In this document: positions 1 through 8,279 of the stretch, piece by piece
How positions within the stretch are numbered: position 1 is the stretch's first letter
How the letters are laid out: each line of letters begins with the position of its first letter
Source of the DNA: JAVVTR01 sp036653535
GTDB lineage: Bacteria > Bacteroidota > Bacteroidia > Bacteroidales > P3
Assembly: GCA_036653535.1 (NCBI GenBank)
Contig: JAVVTR010000013.1
Coordinates: 1 to 60,797, forward strand
Direction of reading: 5' to 3'
Length of the DNA stretch: 60,797 bases
Program-made: the position numbers and the translations under genes
Notes under the pieces: model-generated
What the model was told of the DNA's origin: nothing
Database searches by the model: none
Seen by the model: only the letters and a program-made list of their open reading frames with translations

Positions 1-30
1 GAACGGCATGCGTGGTGGTGTGAGAGGTCG

Positions 31-70
31 AAAATTAAAGTAGGAGAAAACTACTTTAATTTTCTCCTAC
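31..70 (-). terminator. Overlapping inverted repeats, probable terminator of the M13 peptidase gene
   Basis: Two perfect inverted repeats share sequence just after the stop codon at 76-78. One pairs 40-50 with 60-70 (11 bp); the other pairs 31-43 with 51-63 (13 bp). Read on the minus strand, the first hairpin is followed by a T-rich run, as in an intrinsic terminator. The two pairings are mutually exclusive. Confidence 0.7.
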
Positions 71-75
71 TCGAT

Positions 76-2106
76 TTACCAAATGCGAGCTCGTTTTTCC
101 GGAGCTAGCCACATGGCATCCCCCTCTTGAATATTAAACGCATCTAGGAACGCTTGCAAATGGGGAAGCGTACCATTTACTCTCCATTTCCCTAAGGAAT
201 GAGGATCTACCATGGTAAGTCTTCTTATTTCTTTATCTCTAATATTTCCAGCCCAAACACTAGCATAAGAAAGGAAAAATCTTTGATTAGGAGTAAATCC
301 ATCTATATCTTTAACGGGATTTGTTTTTAAGGCTTTTTGTAGAGCGGCAAAGGAAATATTTAAACCTCCATTATCGGCAATATTTTCGCCTAAAGTAAAA
401 TCTCCATTGGCATGCAAGGTGTCAATAACTAAAATTTTATTGAAATGGTCTACAATTAATTTGGTTTTGCTTTGAAATTTAGTAGCATCTTCTTCCGACC
501 ACCAGTCTTTTAAATTACCATCTTTGTCGAATTGACGTCCTTGGTCATCAAATCCGTGGGTTAATTCATGGGCTATAACCACTCCAATGGCTCCGTAATT
601 AATGGCATCATCACCACTCATATAAAAGAAAGGAGGCTGAAGTATTCCTGCAGGGAAGCAAATTTCATTGGTTGTTGGATCGTAGTACGCATTGCTGGTT
701 TGTGGGGTCATTTGCCATTCGTTTCTATCTACAGGTTTCTGTAGTTTAGCAATCATATAATCTATATCAAAACGATTGGATCGTAATACGTTGGCCCAGT
801 AAGAATCCTCTTGAATGTTTAAGGCTGTATAATCTCTCCATTGATCAGGATAACCTATTTTTACTATGATAGCATCTAATTTTTCTTTTGCTTTTGTTTT
901 GGTAGAGGCGCTCATCCAGTCATTGTTTGCAAAGCGTTCACCCATAGATGTTTTGATATTATCCACCAATTTAATCATACGTTCTTTCGCCTCTGCTGGG
1001 AAATATTTTTTAACATACATTTGTCCAAGGCCTTCGCCAATGATGCCATTAATATTATTAATAGCTCGTTTCCAGCGTGGTTTCATTTGTGTTTGACCCG
1101 ACATGGTTTTTCCATAAAAATCAAAATTTTGTGCATATAAATCATCCCCTAAGTAAGAGGCGGCTTCATGGATGATATTCCATTCATAATATGCCTTTAT
1201 TTGGTCGATAGAGGCTTTTTGATAAATAGTATTGAGAGCTTTCATAAAGGGTACCTGAGCCAGGTTCACTTCTGTGATTTTAGAATTAGGAACAATGGTT
1301 TGGAAGTACTGTGTCCAATCAATAGCTGGTGCTATCTTTTGCAAATCCGCTACCGTCGTTTTGTTGAAATTTTTGCGTGGATTACGTAATTCCGTTCTCG
1401 AAAATTGGATTTTGGCAATTTGTGTTTCTATATCTAAAACCTGTTTTGCTTTAGTTTTGGCAGAGGCCTTGTCATTTCCACACAAAGCGAACATTTTCTC
1501 CAAGTGCAGTAGGTACTCCTGACGAATTTTTTTATTTTGTTCATCGTTCTTTAGGTAATAATCACGATCCGGTAGGTTTAAACCACCTTGAACAATATTG
1601 AAAATATTAGCCTTACTATTAGTAATATCGGGAGCAACATAATAAGAGAAGAAAGGACAAACTCCCGAATATTGTAATTCGAGTAGTTTTGCAAAAGCAG
1701 CCGTTTTACTATCTATTTTACGGATATTTTCTAATTCCGCACGAATAGGTTGGTATCCTTCTTTATTTAATTTATTGGAGTCCATGGCTATATTGTAGAG
1801 AGTGCCTATTTTTTTTGCTACTCCTTTTTCTTCTTTTACCTGGTTTGCCAACTCGGAAACCAATTCTTTTAATTGAATTTGATTTTCTTCTTCTAATTTA
1901 TTGAAAGATCCATATCTTGCATATTCTTCTGTAAGTGGATGTTGTTTCATCCAACCACCGCAAGCGAATTGATAAAAATCATCTTTAGGGTTAACGGTGG
2001 TGTCTAAGTTTTTTAAATCTAAAGTTTGCACTACTTTGTTTTGTTGTTTACATCCTGTTCCCACTATAGCCAGTGCTATTAAAGGGAAAAAAAAGTTTTT
2101 TTTCAT
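76..2106 (-). CDS. pepO: M13 family zinc endopeptidase (PepO/neprilysin-like) lipoprotein
   Basis: A 676-residue zinc metallopeptidase that should cleave peptides at the cell surface or in the periplasm. The N-terminus is a lipoprotein signal ending in GTGC (Cys19). Visible motifs are HELTH at residues 513-517 (two zinc ligands and the catalytic Glu) and ENIADNGG from Glu574 (third ligand) with Asp578; NAYYDP lies upstream, as in neprilysins. Length is normal for the family. The start is supported by the signal peptide directly after Met1. A TAATTTTG -7 box lies about 55 bases upstream. It is transcribed separately from the barrel gene behind it, which has its own hairpin. The family assignment is firm; the substrate is unknown. 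Confidence 0.95.
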   Translation of the reverse strand: MKKNFFFPLIALAIVGTGCKQQNKVVQTLDLKNLDTTVNPKDDFYQFACGGWMKQHPLTEEYARYGSFNKLEEENQIQLKELVSELANQVKEEKGVAKKIGTLYNIAMDSNKLNKEGYQPIRAELENIRKIDSKTAAFAKLLELQYSGVCPFFSYYVAPDITNSKANIFNIVQGGLNLPDRDYYLKNDEQNKKIRQEYLLHLEKMFALCGNDKASAKTKAKQVLDIETQIAKIQFSRTELRNPRKNFNKTTVADLQKIAPAIDWTQYFQTIVPNSKITEVNLAQVPFMKALNTIYQKASIDQIKAYYEWNIIHEAASYLGDDLYAQNFDFYGKTMSGQTQMKPRWKRAINNINGIIGEGLGQMYVKKYFPAEAKERMIKLVDNIKTSMGERFANNDWMSASTKTKAKEKLDAIIVKIGYPDQWRDYTALNIQEDSYWANVLRSNRFDIDYMIAKLQKPVDRNEWQMTPQTSNAYYDPTTNEICFPAGILQPPFFYMSGDDAINYGAIGVVIAHELTHGFDDQGRQFDKDGNLKDWWSEEDATKFQSKTKLIVDHFNKILVIDTLHANGDFTLGENIADNGGLNISFAALQKALKTNPVKDIDGFTPNQRFFLSYASVWAGNIRDKEIRRLTMVDPHSLGKWRVNGTLPHLQAFLDAFNIQEGDAMWLAPEKRARIW

Positions 2107-2161
2107 TTATATTTTGTTGATTTTTTATTTATAGGAAAATGGAAAATAAATTAAGGGTTTG

Positions 2162-2169
2162 CAAAATTA
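2162..2169 (-). promoter_or_regulatory. -7 promoter element for the M13 peptidase gene
   Basis: TAATTTTG on the minus strand matches the Bacteroidetes -7 consensus TAnnTTTG. No convincing TTG -33 element lies 19-21 bases upstream. The implied leader is about 50 bases. Confidence 0.45.
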
Positions 2170-2181
2170 AAAAATTGTAAC

Positions 2182-2212
2182 GTTTTTATGTAAATTTAAT
2201 TTACATAAAAAC
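2182..2212 (-). terminator. Perfect 15-bp inverted repeat across the stop codon of the barrel gene
   Basis: Positions 2182-2196 are the exact reverse complement of 2198-2212, with one central base. The repeat spans the stop codon at 2196-2198, and minus-strand T runs follow. The stem is very AT-rich, so its terminator strength is uncertain. Confidence 0.5.
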
Positions 2213-2816
2213 TAAGACCAATACCAATATTTAAATATTGGTAGGGCTGGATGGACTCTCCTCTGTAGGCATAATTATTGAAGCCAACCCCATATTTAGC
2301 GAAAACATTTAAGCCAACAGGACTGGACCCAAATGGAATAAAAACGCCTATTTCCGGGATTAAAGCAAAGCCCCAAGTGGGATCTTTGAGTGTTAAATCT
2401 TGAAATTGAATTTCGTTATTACAATACACCGCTCCTATGCCTAATCCTATATAAGGTTTTGCAAAAGGAAAATCGGGTAGAAAATGGTAATAAGCACCAA
2501 CAGCTAAAGGAATATCTTCTACGTAATTATAAGTCGCTGCCGTAAAAGCAGTTCCTTCGGAGGGTCTAAAGGTAGATACTGCGACGTTTTTGTGGAAACT
2601 ATGCCACCCTATTTGTATGCCTATTGACAAATGCTTAAGAGGAAAGATATGGGCATTTACAGAAAATCCTCTACAAGAATATTCATTGGTAAAAGTTCTG
2701 TACTTTCCTATAGGAGTAGACATATCCCAATGAATGGAATATATTTGTTTTACTTGAGCGTTTAGGCAAAGAATACCGCTTAAAAACAAAATTATGCTGA
2801 TTAATATCTTTTTCAT
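2196..2816 (-). CDS. Outer-membrane beta-barrel protein (porin/OmpA-like barrel family)
   Basis: A 206-residue protein with a clear signal peptide (hydrophobic residues about 5-18, cleavage after LNA). The rest alternates short amphipathic strands rich in Tyr, Phe and Gly with turns, e.g. KPYIGLGIGAVY and the closing GIGLSFYVN. This is the pattern of 8-stranded barrels of the 'outer membrane beta-barrel' group in Bacteroidetes. There is no OmpA peptidoglycan-binding domain. Function is unknown and could be structural or adhesive. Upstream, TATTTTCG at 2818-2825 (minus) resembles a -7 box but sits very close to the start codon. Confidence 0.75.
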   Translation of the reverse strand: MKKILISIILFLSGILCLNAQVKQIYSIHWDMSTPIGKYRTFTNEYSCRGFSVNAHIFPLKHLSIGIQIGWHSFHKNVAVSTFRPSEGTAFTAATYNYVEDIPLAVGAYYHFLPDFPFAKPYIGLGIGAVYCNNEIQFQDLTLKDPTWGFALIPEIGVFIPFGSSPVGLNVFAKYGVGFNNYAYRGESIQPYQYLNIGIGLSFYVN

Positions 2817-2963
2817 ACGAAAATAGTTTTAATAAATAGGGCGTATGGAACCATGGTGTTAAGCAGAAATAGAACCAAAACTTAATTTTTCGCTTTGCCG
2901 AGGCGAGCAATTGTCGGTTTTGTCCACTTTGTGAGGGTTGTTTTTATTTTTCATGCGTACGTA

Positions 2964-3635
2964 TTATCGTTTAGTATTGATGAAAGGAGGGGTGTTGGTT
3001 TGCGAGAAGCAGAGATTGATAGCATTGGTTATTTCCGAAGAGCTGTGATTATAATCCATGATACCTCGAATAATACCTACCCAAATAGTTTCTATTTGCT
3101 TTTTGTTGCTGTCTATAGTGGTGTTTTTTAGATCCAACATCTCTATAAGGGCAGATCCGGTAGTGTAGGCGGAAGTTAGCATGGGATAGTAGGGATAGTA
3201 ATAGTCCCAATCGTAATAATAATCTCCCCAGTCGCCCCAGTATCCCCAATAGTAAGGATTATAGAAACCCCAAGGAAGAAAAGAATAACTTACGTTAGTG
3301 TTTTCTACACCGGAAAGGTTAATAATTAAATCCGGCTTTACCTCCTTCATGGCCTGAGTATAGCCATAGGCGGTCATACATTGAATGCTTTGGTTTCTTA
3401 GGATTTCGCTAATTTTATTTTTAACCATGGTAGTAGATTTGCCATCAGAGGCAAGAACACACATAGAATCCGACACGAGAAAGGTTTTATATTGGGTAAA
3501 ATCTTTTTTGGTGTTGAATTGTGTAAGACTAACTAATTGACTGTTTACAATATTGTCTTTATCGGGATAGGTGTTGCAGGAAGATAGGGCAACAAGGCAA
3601 AAAATGCCGAGGACTACCTGTTTTAAATGTGTCAT
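2964..3635 (-). CDS. DUF4136-type lipoprotein
   Basis: A 223-residue predicted lipoprotein: the signal peptide ends in the lipobox LSSC with Cys20. The body matches the DUF4136 layout: an early 'F-x-Q-Y-K-T-F' segment (residues about 47-53), a middle part resembling 'I-x-x-x-L...G-Y...PDLIINL' and a late 'I-x-x-I-M' helix. Between them is an unusual run dominated by Tyr, Trp, Gly and Asp (residues about 121-149). DUF4136 proteins are envelope lipoproteins of unknown role. A 174-base gap separates it from the next gene upstream, so it may have its own promoter, but I find no good one. Confidence 0.75.
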   Translation of the reverse strand: MTHLKQVVLGIFCLVALSSCNTYPDKDNIVNSQLVSLTQFNTKKDFTQYKTFLVSDSMCVLASDGKSTTMVKNKISEILRNQSIQCMTAYGYTQAMKEVKPDLIINLSGVENTNVSYSFLPWGFYNPYYWGYWGDWGDYYYDWDYYYPYYPMLTSAYTTGSALIEMLDLKNTTIDSNKKQIETIWVGIIRGIMDYNHSSSEITNAINLCFSQTNTPPFINTKR

Positions 3636-3809
3636 AATGATGTGATTATGATATTTATTATAAAAAAGAGACGGTTAGTGACCCAAGATTTTGTTGCTTT
3701 TTGCTTGTGAAATTTTCTTTGGCATTAAGTAAACTTCATTTTAAGTGGAAGGATGTTACGTGTTTTGGGCTTTGTAGCGGTCTTTCTATTTGTATATATG
3801 AAAACAAAG

Positions 3810-5612
3810 TTAGTCTTTTTTCTGTATTTTGAGGTGCTTTTTAAAATTTTTAACAGAACCAAAAGAAAAAATAGATTTTGGAGTAGAATTGGGAGTATTT
3901 ATTTCCAAAGTAATTTCATTTAGATTAGCATCTAAAATACAGATATAATTTGTATTAACAGCTATATTCATTAGTAAAATAGCTTTTTCTATGCCATCTC
4001 CACGTTTAAAATTCCAAACTTCATCGGGCTGAGCCAAGCGTTTTTCGGAATAAATAGATTCGTTGGGAAAGCTTTCTATCCAATGGTATATTTCTTCGAT
4101 AGAAAGTTTGGAACAAGCCTCTATGCAAACAGGATTCCTTTCTATGGCCGCTTTTAGAAATGGTTCCCAAGAAATTAATTCCATATCCCTATAAGTGTAC
4201 ATAGCCAAGGTAGCTAAAGAGTTTTTTTCTTTGGCTTTAATTTTTATGTTCGTAAGAATTTCTTCTCTGGTATCTTGAGTGGAAATATGCAAGAGCGATT
4301 CTGCTAAAGGGGGGAATTTTTTTTCTTTTTCATTAGGTAAACGAGGCGTAATGTGTAGGAAAGCGGCTATTTCCTCAAACATATTATATACATTGGCACA
4401 ATGCCCAATTAGGAGTGTTTTAAGAAAATAGTCGGAATAGGCCTCAAAGGATAGTTTTGGATGTTCCGTTAGGTAAGATTCAAAATCATTAATAAGAATT
4501 TTTTCGGCTAAAGGCGATTGTGAGAAAGCTTGGGCTTCCATTTCCTCTAATAAAGCCGCTCTACTTCCATTTCCAAAACGGTTTTTGCTGCTTTTTTGTG
4601 CGTTGAAAACATTGCGCATGGAGATATAGCATTCTTTGCCGTTGTGCATATGTTTATACTGAAAACAATTCCAATATTTTTCTTGGCTAAAAAGAAAATT
4701 CACGAAATTTTCAAAATTAAAATCACTTTGTAAAAAAGATTCGAATTTTTGTCGAAAAAAGCTATAATCTTCAGGCTGTATAGAAGCTTCCGGATAAAAA
4801 GTATGTATATATCCGCTCAAATGGGAAACTATGGTGATTTTTTCGTTTTCTACTGCTCGCCTTGCTTTGGCCGATAATTCGGTTCCATTATACCACATAT
4901 TTTTAGTGACAATACGGCGATTATTGGTCATAAAACCCTCTTTTTCGGCTATGAAATTTTGCGAATGAAGAGGGGTCGCAATCAGAAACATTTTTTCCAA
5001 AGGAATACGTCCTACTACAAATAAAGCCGATACATATAAGGCGGCTAAAGATACACATTCTCCAGCCCCGGAATGGTAATTTTCTTTGTATTGGAAAGCC
5101 TGCATGGCTTCTATAGTTTCTGTTTTCCAGTAGGGAATGATGTTCTCTTGATATTTATCTAAGCCAAAATGACGGCGAATATCTATATTAAAATAATATC
5201 TATCCCCTTCATATCCAAAAAGAGCATTAGACTGGGACAAGGCGTCCATATTTATAAAATCCTTAAAACGGTCTATTTCTGTTTGTTTGTCGGTTAGTCC
5301 CCAGGTATCCAAATCTAAATTGAATACAAAGTGGTCCATAATATATTGTTTAACCCGATTTACTTTATAGGTGAAAGATTTTTTTTCGATATTAGTAAAC
5401 CAAGAATTTTCGCGCCATTTCCAAATTTCAGGCGACATAATATTGGCCAATACCAAAGAGTACATTAGGTTTGGAAAAATAAAAATTTCCATATCGGAGA
5501 GGCTTGCAGCGCAAGAATAATATTCCATTTTTTCGGAAGAAACAACAGCGTTTATAGATGGAACAGGAATTTCCGGAGTTTGATGATCGATGATAATGCT
5601 GAATTTCTCCAT
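3810..5612 (-). CDS. Conserved protein with a transglutaminase-like Cys/His core, function unknown
   Basis: A 600-residue protein without a signal peptide. I recognise no named family for the whole. The middle contains GAGECVSLAALY with Cys186 at the start of a helix, followed 30 residues later by ATPLHSQNF with His216. This spacing and context resemble the papain-like/transglutaminase fold, in which Cys-helix and a later His form the active site. A third polar residue could be one of the Asn in TNNRRI (about 231-232), but this is uncertain. The C-terminal third is helical and may contain repeats. The gene starts 12 bases after the LD-carboxypeptidase stop, so the two are probably co-transcribed. 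Activity as protease, amidase or inactive binder cannot be told apart here. Confidence 0.6.
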   Translation of the reverse strand: MEKFSIIIDHQTPEIPVPSINAVVSSEKMEYYSCAASLSDMEIFIFPNLMYSLVLANIMSPEIWKWRENSWFTNIEKKSFTYKVNRVKQYIMDHFVFNLDLDTWGLTDKQTEIDRFKDFINMDALSQSNALFGYEGDRYYFNIDIRRHFGLDKYQENIIPYWKTETIEAMQAFQYKENYHSGAGECVSLAALYVSALFVVGRIPLEKMFLIATPLHSQNFIAEKEGFMTNNRRIVTKNMWYNGTELSAKARRAVENEKITIVSHLSGYIHTFYPEASIQPEDYSFFRQKFESFLQSDFNFENFVNFLFSQEKYWNCFQYKHMHNGKECYISMRNVFNAQKSSKNRFGNGSRAALLEEMEAQAFSQSPLAEKILINDFESYLTEHPKLSFEAYSDYFLKTLLIGHCANVYNMFEEIAAFLHITPRLPNEKEKKFPPLAESLLHISTQDTREEILTNIKIKAKEKNSLATLAMYTYRDMELISWEPFLKAAIERNPVCIEACSKLSIEEIYHWIESFPNESIYSEKRLAQPDEVWNFKRGDGIEKAILLMNIAVNTNYICILDANLNEITLEINTPNSTPKSIFSFGSVKNFKKHLKIQKKD

Positions 5613-5624
5613 GCGTAAAAGGTA

Positions 5625-6545
5625 TTAAATGAATTTTAAATTAGAGGGAACCGAGCCAATGCCTTTTACCGACAATACTGCTGTTTTTCCCATATAAAGT
5701 GCACGATTATGAGGGATATGTCCTGCGGGGAATCCGTAACAAACCGGATAATTAAAGGGGGCTGTATATTCGGAAATAATTTCCCATACATCTTTTCCGT
5801 ATGGGTGTAAACCTTGCTTGGTTTGTATAAAAGACCCAACTATTAAACCGGATAAATTTTCGAACCAACCTCCTCGAAAAAGATTCAATAGCATGCGGTC
5901 TATATGATAATCGTATTCGTTGAGATCTTCGATAAATAAAATTTTACCAGAAGGATCTATATCTGTGTTGGTTCCTCTTAAACTATAAAGGACCGACAAG
6001 TTCCCTCCTATAAGAGGAGCTTGTGCTATGCCGGAACGATTGGGAAATTGGGAGGGGAAAAAATAATTTATTTCTAAGCCAAACAGCGCCTTGTATAAAC
6101 TATCTAAGGCAATGGAATCTGCTTTTCCTGCACCGGGAGGATAGCTTTGAGGCATGGCAGCATGTAAAGAAATTGTTTGTAAATTTTGTTGTAAATGAGA
6201 AAGAAGAACCGTGATATCGCTAAACCCTACTATCCATTTAGGGGATTTTAGAAATTCGGTAAAATCCAAACTATCAATAATGCGAGCGGTTCCATATCCG
6301 CCACGAGTGCAAAAAATGGCTTTGATCTCTGGAGTATCTAAAGCTTTTTGCAGGTCTGCCTGGCGCTCTTTATCTGTTCCTGCAAACATTCCGTATTGAG
6401 AACTAACATGGGGGCCACTAATAACCTTTAAACCCCAACTTTCCAAGACAGAGCATCCTCTTTGCAAACATTCCGGCTGTATACAACCGGCTGGGGAGCT
6501 AAGAAAAACTTCGTCGCCCCTGTTTAAAAATGGTGGAATCAGCAT
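5625..6545 (-). CDS. ldcA: LD-carboxypeptidase (peptidase S66, LdcA/MccF family)
   Basis: A 306-residue serine peptidase expected to trim the terminal D-alanine from murein tetrapeptides during peptidoglycan recycling. All S66 landmarks are present: RGGYGTARI (81-89), the nucleophile Ser109 in GFSD, Glu206 in FIEDLNEYDYHIDRML and His276 in GFPAGHIPHN. No signal peptide is visible, which fits a cytoplasmic recycling enzyme. The MccF subgroup (microcin self-immunity) shares these motifs, so substrate specificity is not proven. It is the first gene of a two-gene unit with the transglutaminase-like protein. It is divergent from hydF, with only 47 bases between the two start codons. Confidence 0.9.
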   Translation of the reverse strand: MLIPPFLNRGDEVFLSSPAGCIQPECLQRGCSVLESWGLKVISGPHVSSQYGMFAGTDKERQADLQKALDTPEIKAIFCTRGGYGTARIIDSLDFTEFLKSPKWIVGFSDITVLLSHLQQNLQTISLHAAMPQSYPPGAGKADSIALDSLYKALFGLEINYFFPSQFPNRSGIAQAPLIGGNLSVLYSLRGTNTDIDPSGKILFIEDLNEYDYHIDRMLLNLFRGGWFENLSGLIVGSFIQTKQGLHPYGKDVWEIISEYTAPFNYPVCYGFPAGHIPHNRALYMGKTAVLSVKGIGSVPSNLKFI

Positions 6546-6560
6546 CTAGAATTTTTTTTA

Positions 6561-6590
6561 CAAATATACGTATTTTGTGTATCTTCGCAA
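6561..6590 (-). promoter_or_regulatory. Promoter of the LD-carboxypeptidase unit
   Basis: On the minus strand, TTG at 6590-6588 and TATATTTG at 6568-6561 are separated by 19 bases, matching the Bacteroidetes -33/-7 pattern. The implied transcript starts about 10 bases before the start codon at 6545. Confidence 0.6.
6580..6587 (+). promoter_or_regulatory. -7 promoter element for hydF
   Basis: TATCTTCG differs from the TAnnTTTG consensus at one base and ends 5 bases before the ATG at 6593. The transcript would begin almost at the start codon. It overlaps the promoter of the divergent LD-carboxypeptidase gene. Confidence 0.5.
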
Positions 6591-6592
6591 TT

Positions 6593-7861
6593 ATGAATGA
6601 AGAATATTATATTGGTATTTTTGGACGTCGAAATCAAGGTAAAAGTTCTTTGATGAATTTACTTTCCGGACAGAATATATCTATTGTTTCTGCACTTCCT
6701 GGCACTACCACCGATCCTGTGAAGAAATCGATAGAAATTATGGGTATTGGAAAATGTGTTTTTATAGATACGGCAGGTTTTGACGATGAAGGGGTATTAG
6801 GAAAAGAGAGAGTGGAAAAAAGCAAGCAAACCATACATAAATTAGATGCGGCTTTGCTTCTTTTTTCAGGCAGTGAGTTTAGTCGAATCGACCAAATTTT
6901 GGCCGAAGAATTAGAAAAATACAAGCTTCCTTTTGTTTTGATTCACAACAAATCCGATGAAACACCTTTGTCTAAAAATCTCTCTTTAGAATTATTGAAA
7001 AAATATCCCTCTTCTCCCTTAGTGGATTTCAGTGTATCGGATTCTTTAACAGATACGGAAAAGCCTAATGCGCAAGGCTTAATACCTGTAAAGAGATCTA
7101 CTACAGAGCACGAAACTTTTTGCAGATATACAAAAATATCGGAAGCCTTAAAAAAAATTCTTCCTTTTCATTCTAAAAAAAATGCCAATGTTTTGCGTGG
7201 CATAGTAAAAGAGGGCGAAACCGTACTTTTAGTTACGCCAATAGATGGGCAGGCTCCAGAAGGACGACTGATTTTGCCACAGGTGCAGTTGGCTCGTCAG
7301 TGTTTGGATTTACACGCTTCTTGCCTTATGTGCCAAGTAGAGGAAATATCGTCCTGTCTTGCTAATATGACCACGCCTCCATGTTTGATTATTACCGATA
7401 GTCAGGCGTTTGCAGAAGTGTATCCCCTACTTCCTGCCCATCAACTTTTGAGTAGTTTTAGTATTTGTTTGGCACGACAAAAGGGTAATTTTGAAATTTA
7501 TTTGCAGGGTACCCCATTTATAGAAAAATTAAAGGATGGCGATAAAATTTTAATGTTGGAATCTTGTACACATCAGGTGAATTGTGAAGATATTGGAAGA
7601 GTTAAACTGCCCCGTTTACTTCAAAAATATACGCAAAAAGATTTGTCGTTTGATTTTATTTCCGGCTTAGATTCCTTGCCGAAAGAAGTAGAACAATACG
7701 CCTTGGTTATACAGTGCGGGGGATGTATGGTTACCGCAAAACAACTTGAAAACAGATTGGTGCCATTTACTCAGGTTGGTATTCCGGTGAGTAATTATGG
7801 TATGGCATTAGCTTATGTAAATGGTATTTTTGAAAAAGCCACTGCTGTTTTCCGGCAATAA
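6593..7861 (+). CDS. hydF: [FeFe]-hydrogenase H-cluster maturation GTPase HydF
   Basis: A 422-residue scaffold GTPase on which the 2Fe subcluster of [FeFe]-hydrogenase is built before transfer to HydA. The N-terminal G domain has the P-loop GRRNQGKS (11-18), switch PGTTTDP (36-42), DTAG (59-62) and NKSD. The C-terminal domain has the [4Fe-4S] ligands Cys325 (SCTH), Cys375 and Cys378 (CGGC), with Glu332 in the position of the fourth ligand known from Thermosipho. The residue before Cys375 is Gln374, where the classic motif has His. ATG at 6593 is chosen because family similarity begins there; an in-frame ATG at 6530 would overlap the divergent gene. hydE lies 3.3 kb away on the other strand. 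hydG and hydA are not in the window. Confidence 0.93.
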   Translation: MNEEYYIGIFGRRNQGKSSLMNLLSGQNISIVSALPGTTTDPVKKSIEIMGIGKCVFIDTAGFDDEGVLGKERVEKSKQTIHKLDAALLLFSGSEFSRIDQILAEELEKYKLPFVLIHNKSDETPLSKNLSLELLKKYPSSPLVDFSVSDSLTDTEKPNAQGLIPVKRSTTEHETFCRYTKISEALKKILPFHSKKNANVLRGIVKEGETVLLVTPIDGQAPEGRLILPQVQLARQCLDLHASCLMCQVEEISSCLANMTTPPCLIITDSQAFAEVYPLLPAHQLLSSFSICLARQKGNFEIYLQGTPFIEKLKDGDKILMLESCTHQVNCEDIGRVKLPRLLQKYTQKDLSFDFISGLDSLPKEVEQYALVIQCGGCMVTAKQLENRLVPFTQVGIPVSNYGMALAYVNGIFEKATAVFRQ

Positions 7862-7979
7862 AGAGGTTTGTAAAAAACAAAAATTCATTCTCATTGACTT
7901 ATAAAGAAGGGTTTGTTTATACACGAATTTAACGTCAAAGGGAATAAGCAATTCCATATAAACCATGGGGAGTAGGCCA

Positions 7980-7992
7980 AGTTTGTCAAACT
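7980..7992. promoter_or_regulatory. Short dyad upstream of the DUF4492-cydAB genes
   Basis: AGTTTG and CAAACT are perfect inverted half-sites around one central T, 65 bases before the DUF4492 start. It could be an operator. The remaining 196-base gap (7862-8057) shows no good TAnnTTTG box and no other feature. Confidence 0.25.
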
Positions 7993-8057
7993 ATTGCGAT
8001 TGTAGCTATATTATAGTGGTATTGTAGATCGTTTTATACTAAGCAATTTTTTTATTT

Positions 8058-8276
8058 ATGAGCAATATATTCTACAAAGTTTGGCACTTTTACACCGATG
8101 GGTTTAAAAATATGACGGTTGGGAGAACTTTGTGGACAATTATTTTAATAAAACTTTTAGTACTATTTCTTATTCTTAAACTTTTCTTTTTCCCTGACAT
8201 TTTAAAAAGAGAATATCCTCTCGTAAAAGATCGTGGAGAACACGTCCTGGAGCATCTAATCAAATTTAATAAATAG
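8058..8276 (+). CDS. DUF4492 small membrane protein linked to cytochrome bd
   Basis: A 72-residue protein with one strongly hydrophobic segment (about 27-46). The opening pattern (YKVWHFYTDGFKNMTVGRTL) and the FFFPDIL after the helix are characteristic of DUF4492. Genes of this family usually sit immediately upstream of cydA in Bacteroidetes and some Campylobacterota. Here the stop is only 3 bases before cydA. A role as an accessory or assembly subunit, comparable to CydX of E. coli, is an inference from position, size and topology; the sequence is not CydX-like. Confidence 0.85.
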   Translation: MSNIFYKVWHFYTDGFKNMTVGRTLWTIILIKLLVLFLILKLFFFPDILKREYPLVKDRGEHVLEHLIKFNK

Positions 8277-8279
8277 CGC

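Noticed and set aside
2030..2060. Shared GCKQQNKV in the M13 lipoprotein signal and in the Omp28-like protein at 56580-56620
   Set aside because: The contexts differ (lipobox versus CxxC active-site loop) and the match is confined to eight residues, so chance is the simplest explanation.
3805..3812. TAACTTTG on the minus strand as a promoter for the DUF4136 lipoprotein
   Set aside because: It overlaps the upstream gene's stop codon, lacks a -33 element and leaves a 170-base leader.
6530..6592. Upstream ATG at 6530 as the hydF start
   Set aside because: It adds 21 residues unlike the family, overlaps the LD-carboxypeptidase start and spans the likely promoters.
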